Of a DNA stretch of 64,000 bases, positions 46,581-57,600 are shown in pieces. The notes beneath the pieces are model-generated. The model made no database searches. It was not told the origin of the DNA and worked only from the letters and a program-made list of their open reading frames with translations. Origin of the DNA: Ashinkailepas kermadecensis (lineage: Eukaryota; Arthropoda; Thecostraca; Neolepadidae); the NCBI GenBank assembly GCA_034440615.1, contig JAOTOM010004677.1:332485-396484 (forward strand). The letters are read 5' to 3'. Position numbers and translations under genes: made by a program. Position 1 is the first letter of the stretch. Each line of letters starts with the position of its first letter.

Positions 46581-47385
46581 GACACCGTCACGCAGCGGAG
46601 TGTACTGGTCATCGCGACACCGTCACGCAGCGGAGTGTACTGGTCATCACGACACCGTCACGCAGCGGAGTGTACTGGTCATCGCGACACAGTCACGCAG
46701 CGGAGTGTACTGGTCATCGCGACACAGTCACGCAGCGGAGTGTACTGGTCATCGCGACACAGTCACGCAGCGGAGTGTACTGGTCATCGCGACACCGTCG
46801 CGCAGCGGAGTGTACTGGTCATCGCGACACCGTCACGCAGCGGAGTGTACTGGTCATCGCGACACCGTCGCGCAGCGGAGTGTACTGGTCATCGCGACAC
46901 AGTCACGCAGCGGAGTGTACTGGTCATCGCGACACCGTCACGCAGCGGAGTGTACTGGTCATCGCGACACCGTCGCGCAGCGGAGTGTACTGGTCATCGC
47001 GACACCGTCACGCAGCGGAGTGTACTGGTCATCGCGACACCGTCACGCAGCGGAGTGTACTGGTCATCGCGACACCGTCGCGCAGCGGAGTGTACTGGTC
47101 ATCGCGACACCGTCACGCAGCGGAGTGTACTGGTCATCGCGACACAGTCACGCAGCGGAGTGTACTGGTCATCGCGACACCGTCACGCAGCGGAGTGTAC
47201 TGGTCATCGCGACACCGTCACGCAGCGGAGTGTACTGGTCATCGCGACACAGTCACGCAGCGGAGTGTACTGGTCATCGCGACACCGGCACGCAGCGGAG
47301 TGTACTGGTCATCGCGACACCGTCACGCAGCGGAGTGTACTGGTCATCGCGACACCGTCACGCAGCGGAGTGCACCGGTCATCGC
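46581..47385. repeat. 35-bp minisatellite, 23 units
   Basis: The unit is GACACCGTCACGCAGCGGAG followed by 15 more bases ending TGGTCATCGC. The array is 805 bp, exactly 23 x 35, with no indels. Units differ at a few positions (CCGTCACG, CAGTCACG, CCGTCGCG, CCGGCACG). Because 35 is not a multiple of three and the unit lacks stops, all three plus frames are open for 270-380 codons. These frames are a composition effect. Confidence 0.98.
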
Positions 47386-48169
47386 GCGGCGATGTCAACT
47401 CGCACGAACTGTCGCTGATGTAAAGCACAACGTAGTGGAAGCCCCTGCCAGGCTCGGTCAAAGGTCAGAACGGTAGTTGGTACTCCCCAGAGGGCCAAGC
47501 AGGTCTGCGATGAAGCGACGAGGATTCGGTGCCAGGTGTTGGTGAAGCCAGGCTAACATCGATGGTGTAAATTGTGAGCTGCGGCATGCGACACAAAGTG
47601 TGCACGGCCAGAAAACGTAGGTCTTCTTGGTGTTGCTTTTTTGTCGACGCTTTTAATAGAAGGCATGGCATTCGAGACATTGTTTCCGTATATTGACAGG
47701 AGGATCTGCATTCGCTGTAGTGAAGCAAAACGTCTGACATTGTGAAAAATGATTTATGACAACCAACTACTTTATTTTGCAATGTTCGCAGTCATATGGG
47801 AATGCAAACCGAGGCGGGAATATCGTATGCGTTCCACTGCGGCGCGGCACGTTTCGAACGCATTGCTCGGCGCAGTACAATGCTTTAATGCCGACGTAAA
47901 AGCAATTTCGCATACCTCAACTGGCGGTCCGGCGGCGAATACATGTGTTCTTAATGAGCGTGACGTCAAACACCGTGAGTACATGAAATCGAGCGGGGTG
48001 GAATGTCGACACATAAACCTGCCGCTGCTTTCAAGCATGGCCGCCGAAGTGTTAATCATCCCATGGCACGCGAGTTTGTACAGGTATTGAGCAGACTTCG
48101 GTGATTCTTCGAAGTCTACGAGCGAAAGATTGTCCTGCTTGCGCATACTGATTGGAATGTTACGCGAGA
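47386..48169. other. Unassigned
   Basis: No recognised gene. Overlapping short frames on both strands (47749-48090 plus; 48293-47772 minus) show no domain. Confidence 0.4.
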
Positions 48170-48418
48170 GTGTGGGGCTGAAACGCTCACGACAAAAAAA
48201 GGAACCGATGGAGTCACGTTTATTCCCAATCGTGCGCTTTCGCTCTAGAGTTAAGTCACAGAGTCTGGAGCGCACCATCCATTGTACGAGCATTGGGTGG
48301 GAAAGTATTCTTCACTCTCATCGCCGACCATTCAGAGTGATGGCCCACACAGGGCAGAAAATTCCGTAGGAAGGCTGCCAGAAGAGCTCATGGAATGTTC
48401 GAGGTTTAAAATAAAACT
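48170..48418. repeat. Dispersed direct repeat, copy 2
   Basis: Partner of 43770-44022. The pair is 4.4 kb apart in direct orientation. They could be LTR remnants or independent copies of a dispersed repeat, and no retroviral-type coding sequence lies between them. Confidence 0.75.
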
Positions 48419-49019
48419 AAGGGACTTTGGCATTCTGCAAGACCCCAGAAACTGGATCGGGCAGGATAGGGTAGCAAGATGGCCGGTAATTTACCTGTAC
48501 CATCCGAGTCTCCCTTACCCTTGACATCCATGTTCTTGTCGTCAGCCTACTCCTGTCGGTAGTAGACACCTGGCTCAAATAACGCAAGTCAGTAGTAAAA
48601 TAATATAGTAATATAATATAATATTAAGAGGACGAGACATTGGGCGAAACCAGACTTTTTTATTCCGATCAATAAATCAGAGGATATTATTTTCTGCAGA
48701 AGTTGGTGAGACTGTGCATGGTGAGTGGTCGCGGAGACTTCTGCAGCGTGTGGCAGAAGGGATCTCTGGACGTGATCACAGGGTGAGCTAGTGGTCCGTC
48801 CAGCCTATCAGCTTATATTGGGGAAACCAAGAGGCAGGACGGATCCAAAAGCCTAGTTGGGGGGGGGAGGGGGGATACAAATAAACCGATTCCGAAAAAC
48901 TCATCGGATTTGAACAGCTAACAGACGTCGGGTCCGCTAAGACCATGTGTATGTCATGAGATGTTCGTAGATTTCGAGAACATTTTATTTTAGTGCAAAA
49001 TGTCGGCCAGAACTTGGCC
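48419..49019. other. Unassigned
   Basis: No gene recognised; a G-run lies at about 48859-48873. Confidence 0.4.
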
Positions 49020-50100
49020 TCTTAACACTCCCACAAAGCCACATACGTAAGCATCACCAGAACATGTGGACACAACACAACTCACCACCTCACCGCTCCA
49101 ACCACACCCACAACACCAAGTCAACACTACGCACATGGAACACATCAAATCAATCCAACCGACAAAAGAAAGTCATTATCATTAGACTTAGAACTGGTTG
49201 CACAAAACCAACACAGCCTCAACTAGAGGATGAGCATTATGCAACACCTCACAGCGACACCGGCAACACCACATTAAGCAAAGGTCACATCCTGCTAGAC
49301 TGCTGTAGCTTTGACGCTCAAAGACAATCAACTAAGACCTTCTGCTAAGAGAGCGTCACTTTCTCGCTTTCATTGCTTATGGGCGATACACACCCAAAAC
49401 TCCTCCAATTACTATTTGGCTATCTGTACGCCACCAAACTGGCAAGAGCACGCACCACCACCACCACGCACTTCAACTCGCACTCCACAACGCACTGCAT
49501 GCCCGCACACACTCGTATGAACCAAGTAAATAGGGATCCACGAATGGTATCGAGCGTACATGAGGCGATTCGTCCTCACAAACAAAATAAATGGCTACCT
49601 AGCGGTGCCGTCGGACGTCTATGAGCCGACTTGTTTTAGCAATTTGCATAGCGCAAAACGATTGCCCAGAGGTGCCATCGGACGTAGATAGCCGATTTTC
49701 CTTGCAATTCATAACGTGAAACGGCTACCACATCGGACGCAGGTGAGCCGAATTGCAAAACACGGTACTTACCTCACTCGCAACCCTGCATGCAAGCATG
49801 GTTCACCAACCCATTATTAACAACCAACACGCGGCAGCCGGCGTGATAGGCGGTGTGGACTGTTACCTCCTTGTCCGCACCATACAGACCCCTCGGTGCT
49901 GTTCGACAAGAGCAGACAAGAGCCGACAAGAGCAGACAAGAGCCGGCACCCTGACAAAATCAACTTTCTCGTCACCCATCCCTCACTAATTATACTACAA
50001 TTATGTACTATTATACTAATTATATATATACAATTATACTAATTATACAATTAACACCCAACTACAAATTATCTTGCGGAGGAGTAAAGTAAAACTGAAA
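49020..50100 (+). mobile_element. LINE 3' end, same family as 13912-18776
   Basis: The frame 49064-49348 matches the post-RNase H region near 14785-15009 (TLRTWNTSNQSNRQKKVII against IGTWNTSNQSHRQKEVILT). The 3' UTR repeats of GAGCCGA/GTCGGACGT type and the CGGCAGCCGGCGTGATAGG segment are also shared. A short tandem GACAAGAGCAGACAAGAGCC lies at 49906-49945. It is 5' truncated. Confidence 0.75.
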
Positions 50101-52011
50101 ACACTAAGCATTCTGGAGATCCTACTCCACCCCCCCCCTCCCAGCCCCCACTGGTTATCCCAGCCCCGCTGGTGCTCACCGCACTTAAGTCGTCCGCTGT
50201 CCTTCCGAGCTGCTGGTGTGAACAATTGTTGTATGGCTTCATGTCCGCCTGTGCCCTTGTTTACAGATGACATTTGTTTTAAAACTCGACGATAGGCTGT
50301 AATAGCCACGAGTCTATTGTGGATGGCCGGGGTGTACGTCTTGTCTTTGCTCTTTGGTGGACTGCCAAGTCCACAAGTCTCTGCAAAGTGTAGCCGAGCC
50401 AACGAAGCGGCACGTGTCCGAACACAGCAACAGTGCTGCGAGTGACCTCTGTAATTAATGCAATCGCTTCGCCCGGGAAGTTCACCCACGGGACGACCCT
50501 GGGCCAGCTGGACACGCAGGCAGAGGCGGTGCCAAGGGGAGGGGAGGGGCGGGGACAGGGATGCATCCTCCGTGTTCTGCTCGTGATTCCAGCCTTTGCT
50601 GGACGGCAGCACCTTGCACGGTGCAATGACACATTAAGCTGAACTGACGTGCCGGCTATGCCGCGGCAGGTCAAATGTCGGCGGCGAGCCAGCCGACGGC
50701 AGGGCGCGGAAGACCGGGGAGCTGCATGACCTCTGCAGTCGATGCGCCCCAAAACCCAAACCCGAAGACCGGGGACGGGCGGGCCCAACGCCACGCAGGC
50801 AGCCGCCGCCGCCGCCGCCTCGGAGCCTCCGGCGAGGGCCGCGCACGGGCGCGCTCGGTCGCTGTGCGCAGTGAAGAGCGCGCACAAGCGGCAGCATGCA
50901 CGTCGCGAAGCTTAGCGTCACACCCATGGGCGTGGCGTGAAAAGAATGGACCCAGAAGCGATCATGTCCACCACTGTCAAAAAGCGGTGGCGGCGCATAC
51001 ACGCAGAAGTCCATGGTCCTGGCGTTTGCGGATTGCCACAGTCGGAATGCTGCCTCGATCTACCAGTCAGACACCCATTTCTCCAGTAGCGTAGCAACTG
51101 GCGTTGGTGACAATTTGTTGTCACTCACGCGACATTTTTCGACACATGTTCAGCGGGGAACATGCGGATTCAGTGCTACCCGGTGGAAGAGCGACGCGGA
51201 GGATTTTGGTTCGGGGTGAGATCGAGGGCTTGGGTTGAATTCGGGCCGGTCATAGGGATGCTACGAAATCTCCGATATCCGACGCCTTTCCACTCAAAAG
51301 GAAGCTACATTTTAGCTGCCTGCAACATTCGTTTCTGCGATGAAATTTTCCACGATCTGAGTTTTTCGTGAGTGACAAATCTTAGCATTTATTGACCTCT
51401 GCACCAATACTCCCACCTATTTTCCCCTGATTCTGTGAGGCTACCGGAACGAAATGGTTGGAATACATTTAGCGTCGTGCAAAATACCAACATCACGCTT
51501 GATGTCCGGGTTTTCTGCTTGGTCGACCACAGGGCTCATATGTCCGTTGGCTTGTCTTTGGCGGTTGCAAATGGAAGAGCTGTCAGTCTTTCATCGTAGG
51601 AACCACAATGTAAGCATAGGAAGCAACGAAAAAGCTTCTTTTCAAGCGAATAGATACTCGTGGGTGCATGGAGCTTTATTGGTATTGCACGTGTAACGAC
51701 GCACGAACAATGCAGACCAGCACGTGCTTGGTGCGATAACCAGCATGGGGTAGACATTCGAGCAGAGCATAATATGTCTGATAAGAGCGATGGAACAGCA
51801 CAGTAGATATTCATGATGTTCACCCCATCCTTACTTAAGCTTCAGAAGCGCAAGTGCATACGAGCGAACTGCGCTGTGATGGTCTGACGCAGCAGCACGT
51901 GACAGCTTGCTCGGCTACAGTTCTCCCACTCTGAGTCGTCCGCGTCAACACCAGCACGCCCCCGCCTGGAGCGCTGAAACTGCACACCTACACATCGGAG
52001 GTGGGATACAA
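50101..52011. other. GC-rich, unassigned
   Basis: 50280-50930 is GC- and CpG-rich and open in several frames without a recognisable domain. A LINE-type 3' tail in plus orientation is seen at 50729-50765 (ATGACCTCTGCAGTCGATGC, then CCAAAACCCAAACCC). The remainder (50930-52010) shows nothing recognised. Confidence 0.4.
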
Positions 52012-54349
52012 CTGAGCAGCCGTCCGGTGGTGTCACCTGAGCGGCCGTCCGGTGGTGCCACCTGAGCAGCCGTCCGGTGGTGCCACCTGAGCAGCCGTCC
52101 GGTGGTGCCACCTGAGCAGCCGTCCGGTGGTGCCACCTGAGCAGCCGTCCGGTGGTGCCACCTGAGCAGCCGTCCGGTGGTGCCACCTGAGCAGCCGTCC
52201 GGTGGTGCACCTGAGCAGCCGTACGGTGGTGTCACCTGAGCAGCCGTCCGGTGGTGTCACCTGAGCGGCCGTCCGGTGGTGTCACCTGAGCAGCCGTCCG
52301 GTGGTGTCACCTGAGCAGCCGTCCGGTGGTGCCACCTGAGCAGCCGTCCGGTGGTGTCACCTGAGCAGCCGTCCGGTGGTGTCACCTGAGCAGCCGTCCG
52401 GTGGTGTCACCTGAGCAGCCGTCCGGTGGTGTCACCTGAGCAGCCGTCCGGTGGTGTCACCTGAGCAGCCGGTGGTGCCGCCTGAGCAGCCGTCCGGTGG
52501 TGCCACCTGAGCGGCCGTCCGGTGGTGCCACCTGAGCAGCCGTCCGGTGGTGCCACCTGAGCAGCCGTCCGGTGGTGCCACCTGAGCAGCCGTCCGGTGG
52601 TGTCACCTGAGCAGCCGTCCGGTGGTGCCACCTGAGCAGCCGTCCGGTGGTGTCACCTGAGCAGCCGTCCGGTGGTGTCACCTGAGCAGCCGTCCGGTGG
52701 TGCCACCTGAGCAGCCGTCCGGTGGTGCCACCTGAGCAGCCGTCCGGTGGTGCCACCTGAGCAGCCGTCCGGTGGTGCCACCTGAGCAGCCGTCCGGTGG
52801 TGTCACCTGAGCAGCCGACCGGTGGTGCCACCTGAGCGGCCGTCCGGTGGTGCCACCTGAGCAGCCGTCCGGTGGTGCCACCTGAGCAGCCGTCCGGTGG
52901 TGCCACCTGAGCAGCCGTCCGGTGGTGCCACCTGAGCAGCCGTCCGGTGGTGCCACCTGAGCAGCCGTCCGGTGGTGCCACCTGAGCAGCCGTCCGGTGG
53001 TGCCACCTGAGCAGCCGTCCGGTGGTGTCACCTGAGCAGCCGTCCGGTGGTGCCACCTGAGCAGCCGTCCGGTGGTGCCACCTGAGCGGCCGTCCGGTGG
53101 TGCCACCTGAGCAGCCGTCCGGTGGTGTCACCTGAGCAGCCGTCCGGTGGTGCCACCTGAGCGGCCGTCCGGTGGTGCCACCTGAGCAGCCGCTGCGCGG
53201 TGGTGCCGCCTGAGCAGCCGTCCGGTGGTGCCACCTGAGCAGCCGTCCGGTGGTGCCACCTGAGCAGCCGTCGGTGGTGCACCTGAGCAGCCGTCCGGCA
53301 GCCACCTGAGCAGCCGTCCGGTGGTGCCACCTGAGCAGCCGACTGGTGGTGCCACCTGAGCAGCCGTCCGGTGGTGTCACCTGAGCAGCCGTCCGGTGGT
53401 GCCACCTGAGCAGCCGTCCGGTGGTGTCACCTGAGCAGCCGTCCGGTGGTGCCACCTGAGCAGCCGTCCGGTGGTGCCACCTGAGCAGCCGTCCGGTGGT
53501 GCCACCTGAACAGCCGACTGGTGGTGCCGCCTGAGCAGCCGTCCGGTGGTGCCACCTGAGCAGCCGTCCGGTGGTGCCGCCTGAGCAGCCGTCCGGTGGT
53601 GTCACCTGAGCGGCTGTCCGGTGGTGCCACCTGAGCAGCCGTCCGGTGGTGTCACCTGAGCAGCCGTCCGGTGGTGCCACCTGAGCGGCCGTCCGGTGGT
53701 GTCACCTGAGCGGCCGTCCGGTGGTGCCACCTGAGCAGCCGTCCGGTGGTGTCACCTGAGCAGCCGTCCGGTGGTGCCACCTGAGCGGCTGTCCGGTGGT
53801 GCCACCTGAGCAGCGTCCGGTGGTGCCACCTGAGCAGCCGTCCGGTGGACCTGAGCAGCCGTCCGGTGGTGTCACCTGAGCAGCCGTCCGGTGGTGTCAC
53901 CTGAGCAGCCGTCCGGTGGTGCCACCTGAGCAGCCGTCCGGTGGTGTCACCTGAGCGGCTGTCCGGTGGTGTCACCTGAGCAGCCGTCCGGTGGTGTCAC
54001 CTGAGCGGCCGTCCGGTGGTGCCACCTGAGCAGCCGTCCGGTGGTGTCACCTGAGCAGCCGTCCGGTGGTGCCACCTGAGCAGCCGTCCGGTGGTGCCAC
54101 CTGAGCAGCCGTCCGGTGGTGCCACCTGAGCAGCCGTCCGGTGGTGTCACCTGAGCAGCCGTCCGGTGGTGCCACCTGAGCGGCTGTCCGGTGGTGCCAC
54201 CTGAGCAGCCGTCCGGTGGTGTCACCTGAGCAGCCGTCCGGTGGTGTCACCTGAGCAGCCGTCCGGTGGTGTCACCTGAGCGGCTGTCCGGTGGTGCCAC
54301 CTGAGCAGCCGTCCGGTGGTGTCACCTGAGCAGCCGACTGGTGGTGCCG
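52012..54349. repeat. 25-bp minisatellite, about 93 units
   Basis: The unit is CCTGAGCAGCCGTCCGGTGG plus TGCCA or TGTCA. There are a few single-base and multi-base indels (near 52205, 52470, 53200-53300, 53810-53850). Two sites vary like binary markers: CAGC/CGGC and TGCC/TGTC. Long minus-strand frames (up to 407 codons, repeating RLLRWHHRTAAQVAPPDGC) arise because three units equal 75 bp. The array ends within 25 bp of the stop codon of the WAP exon. Confidence 0.98.
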
Positions 54350-54372
54350 CCTGGCCAGAAGGCCGCCAACCA

Positions 54373-54674
54373 CTAGAAGAGCAGGACATGGCCCGCCTGC
54401 GACACGCAGTACTTGCGGCTGCAGCTGCCGACTTGGCAGCACTTGAAGTCGCTCGGACACTGGTGGTCGTCCTGGCACGCGTATAACGGACGCGCCGGAC
54501 ATTGCGCGGTCGGCCGCGGGGGCGGGCACTGCCCCGGCTTCCCACTGAGCGCGGTGCACTTGCCACGGCAGCATCCCACGTATACACTGTTGCAGTCGAA
54601 GTTGGTGCTGCAGACCAGGTCGGTGGGGTGACGGTGCGGCGCCAGCAGCCTCAGCACGGGACTCGGGCAATAGC
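54373..54674 (-). CDS. Terminal WAP exon
   Basis: 302 bp including the TAG at 54373-54375. The likely acceptor is GTGTGCGACAG, giving phase 1. The first module (GYCPSPVLRL ... CSTNFDC ... GCCRGKC) has only six of the eight WAP cysteines. The second (KPGQCPPPRPTAQCPARPL ... CQDDHQCPSDFKCC ... CSRKYC) has all eight in the canonical order. The protein ends SQAGHVLLF. An alternative acceptor (CTGTCTGCAG at about 54711) would be phase 2 and fits less well. Confidence 0.8.
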
Positions 54675-57600
54675 CTGTCGCACACGTACACACACACATA
54701 GGCTTCAGGCTGCAGACAGGCAAACACGGCGTGGCAAGACCTTGTGCTACAGCATTCGACCGAGAATGCTTCGTTTGACTGGGAACCGCTGCAATTTACT
54801 TCAATGGACCCAAAATCCCAGCCTTTCCAGTCGCCACTCCACGACAATGCAATGGGCAAATGGGAATCGACTGGAGGAGGGGAGGGGAGGAGGGGAGGGA
54901 AGGGGGCGGGTGGTCAGGAGTCGGGGGGGGGCACCATTCTTGCAGTTAACATGCTCAAGTTTGAGCACGTATCGAGATTTGAATGCACTGCGTCGAAAAC
55001 TTCGAAATGGATTTCATTTACTTATGAAAGAGCTGAACTTGCTCGAAAATTGGATGCAAAAAGGTGCATGTCTTTACCGGCTTCCAAGAGAGCGTAGTTG
55101 CGGTCGGTCAACAAGTCCCTTGTCGCGGTGTGTTGTCCGGTCCCTTGCCTTGCAGCATGGGAGCTTCACAGCCTGTCCCTTGCCCTAACTCGTCCAGCTT
55201 GTCTGATGGTATCTCGCAATCTCTTTTGCCAATGATACTTCCATATTTCATCCTGCCTTCTGCTCCAAAAATACAGTCCGTGAAGGGACGGTCCTATGTG
55301 CTACGTGTGGCTTGGCTTACGCGACACTCGATTGCCATACCTACCCAAATGATGGCATACTTGAATTGTACCCTCCGTCAACATTACTTTGGCAACGAAG
55401 TCGACTTCGGACCCCACTTTCGAAATGCGCTTGGCAGCCTAATGCGCACGGCCGCTCCCATGCGTCCAGACTTGTCGGAACCGGCGTCGGCCGGCCGGCC
55501 GGCGCCTGCCGACGCCGACGTCGGCACGTCGGCTGCGGCTGTCGTGGCAGCATGCTATGCTCAAGTCAGATGCGGTGTCGAGCGGCGACGGCCGGTCAGC
55601 GGATGCTGTGTCGTCACGGGATTGTGACGCCCCTGTGCCATGCAACCGAGCCGCATGCTGAATGGAGCGTGTCTGGGATGTAGTTCGTCGACCGAAACCC
55701 TCCTCCGAATTGCGGCAGGCGATTGACGCGCGATAGGTGTGGCTGAGCGGTGTGCGACTGGCCCTGGTCAGGTAGTCGTGGCCGGGCAGCGGCACGGCAT
55801 ACTGAGTTGGGCGCCGCCAACCAGGCGAAACGCAGCCGCGCGGCAACACGTTGGAAGGTTATCCGTCAATGGTGCCTGGAGAGGGGACGAGTGGTCTAAG
55901 GGTAAGATGCTCGTCTCACAATCGAAAGGTTGTGGGTTCGAGTCTCACCTGTCGCTACTCTTCGCCCGCGACCAATCGGCGTGAGAGAGTGGCGACGCTA
56001 CATGACTCAACGGTCGACGTGTCGTAAAACCAATAACCAATGGTGCCTGGAGAGAGTTAGGGGTATAATCTTGCAAAGGAACGTGTTGGTGCTTGCTTGC
56101 TCTGCCGTTGAACTGTTGCACAAGTTGTCGCCGTGCTGCTGTAAGTAAGCCCGGAAAATACAGGGGCACATAACGACTGTTGGGCATTCAACTAGTTATA
56201 GTAAAAGTGAGGCGAACCCCAGATTATCACTGCCAGGCGAATTTGCGAACTTAGCGTTTGAGTGCAATGAATCTAGCCATATCGGATGAAAAACTATAAT
56301 TCATGTAATATGCAACCTAAATGCATCTCTCATTGCTGTTTATTATATTTTCCATTAGTATTTGTGTCTGTGTTGTGCCATTTGTGTGCGTACAGCGCAT
56401 AATGCACTCGCATGCATTGTATATTCATTTTGTTCTGGCAACTGCATCCTTTGCAAAACAGCATCACCATCGACACAACTTCACTCGGAAGAGGTGTAAG
56501 CCCCGAGTCGTTGTCTAGATATATCTATTCTAGAGCATCGCTGAGCGTAGCCGCCTATGGCAATACTCGGCCGCCTCATGGCATTGACTCGGGTCGGCGT
56601 GACAGGTCGATTGGTGTGGCTGTCACCGGCTGACCAATGACCGCGACGGAGAGACCAGTGCCGTCCTCACCTGTGGGACAGTCATTCTGTGTGCACGTCT
56701 GCGCACCAGCGATGCACGTGCACTGGTTGCATCCAACGGTCGTTGTCTGCCCTTCGATGCACGTGGCTGCGGACAAAACCGTCGATAGCGCGTGAGGCTG
56801 TTCTTGCTGAGAACGCTTCCAAAACAGCAGGCACCATGTGGGATGTGAGCAGGTGGTAAACACAAGTTATGCAATCACTGTAGCAAGTTAAAGGATTTAT
56901 GTCACCGAGATGAAAACGACGACACAGGTCTTCATGCCGTAGTGGGGACATCGCTTCGCCACATTTGCATGTGGGGAGGTGATTCGGCACTGGAACACAT
57001 CCTGTATTATTCAGCTGCTGTACAGAACATGGGTGGGGACAAACAGGTAGTTATCTGATTTCACCGAACAATTATTTTCGCGCACTCTGATTAAGTTTGT
57101 TCGAAGGAGCTTTGGGATAAGAAACGTAGATGACAGCTGTTTTTCTATGAACAAAAGAGATTTACCGACGGACCCACTAATGGGTGGGGAATGCCATGGA
57201 GCTGGTGTGGCCTATGTCACACATGCACCTGTTGCTGAGATTTAACATGAGGCTGTTAAGCCCCGCGCTAAATCCGATTGACTGAAAAGAATAGCATACA
57301 AAATGCAATATACCACACCTAGTTTAGCTGTGATCCTTTACCCATGGACACACTGAAGAAGACGCAGGAGTAAAGTGACAGGCTAATGGTAACGAACATC
57401 AGCTGGTGGAGGCATAATGCCAGGGGCATAGAAATAAGCAAATCAAGGTGTGAATGATTGAGCTGGAAATCCACTCGGTTTTCGGCTCCGACTCCGAACT
57501 CTGTGAGAGAGGTATCATTATTTTCAGTTAGCTTTTTTGTGTCACAGCACCTCTTCAATCTGGCGCATACTCGCGTACTGACGTTTCGAACGGCATGCTC

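Noticed and set aside
46325..47476. Long plus-strand reading frames (up to 383 codons) over the 35-bp array
   Set aside because: They are produced by a stop-free unit whose length is not divisible by three; the same peptide appears in all three frames.
50279..50887. 202-codon Ala/Arg-rich minus frame
   Set aside because: Composition-driven in a CpG-rich segment; no domain, and a LINE tail lies within it.
52457..53680. 407-codon minus-strand frame of repeating RWHHRTAAQ
   Set aside because: Periodic translation of the 25-bp minisatellite; frames switch at every indel in the array.
52012..54349. CRISPR-like array
   Set aside because: There are no unique spacers between the units, and the context is eukaryotic.
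55884..55955. Functional tRNA gene
   Set aside because: The A/B boxes and T arm are good but the anticodon and acceptor stems are imperfect, and a target duplication brackets a longer 154-bp unit, so it is a SINE head.
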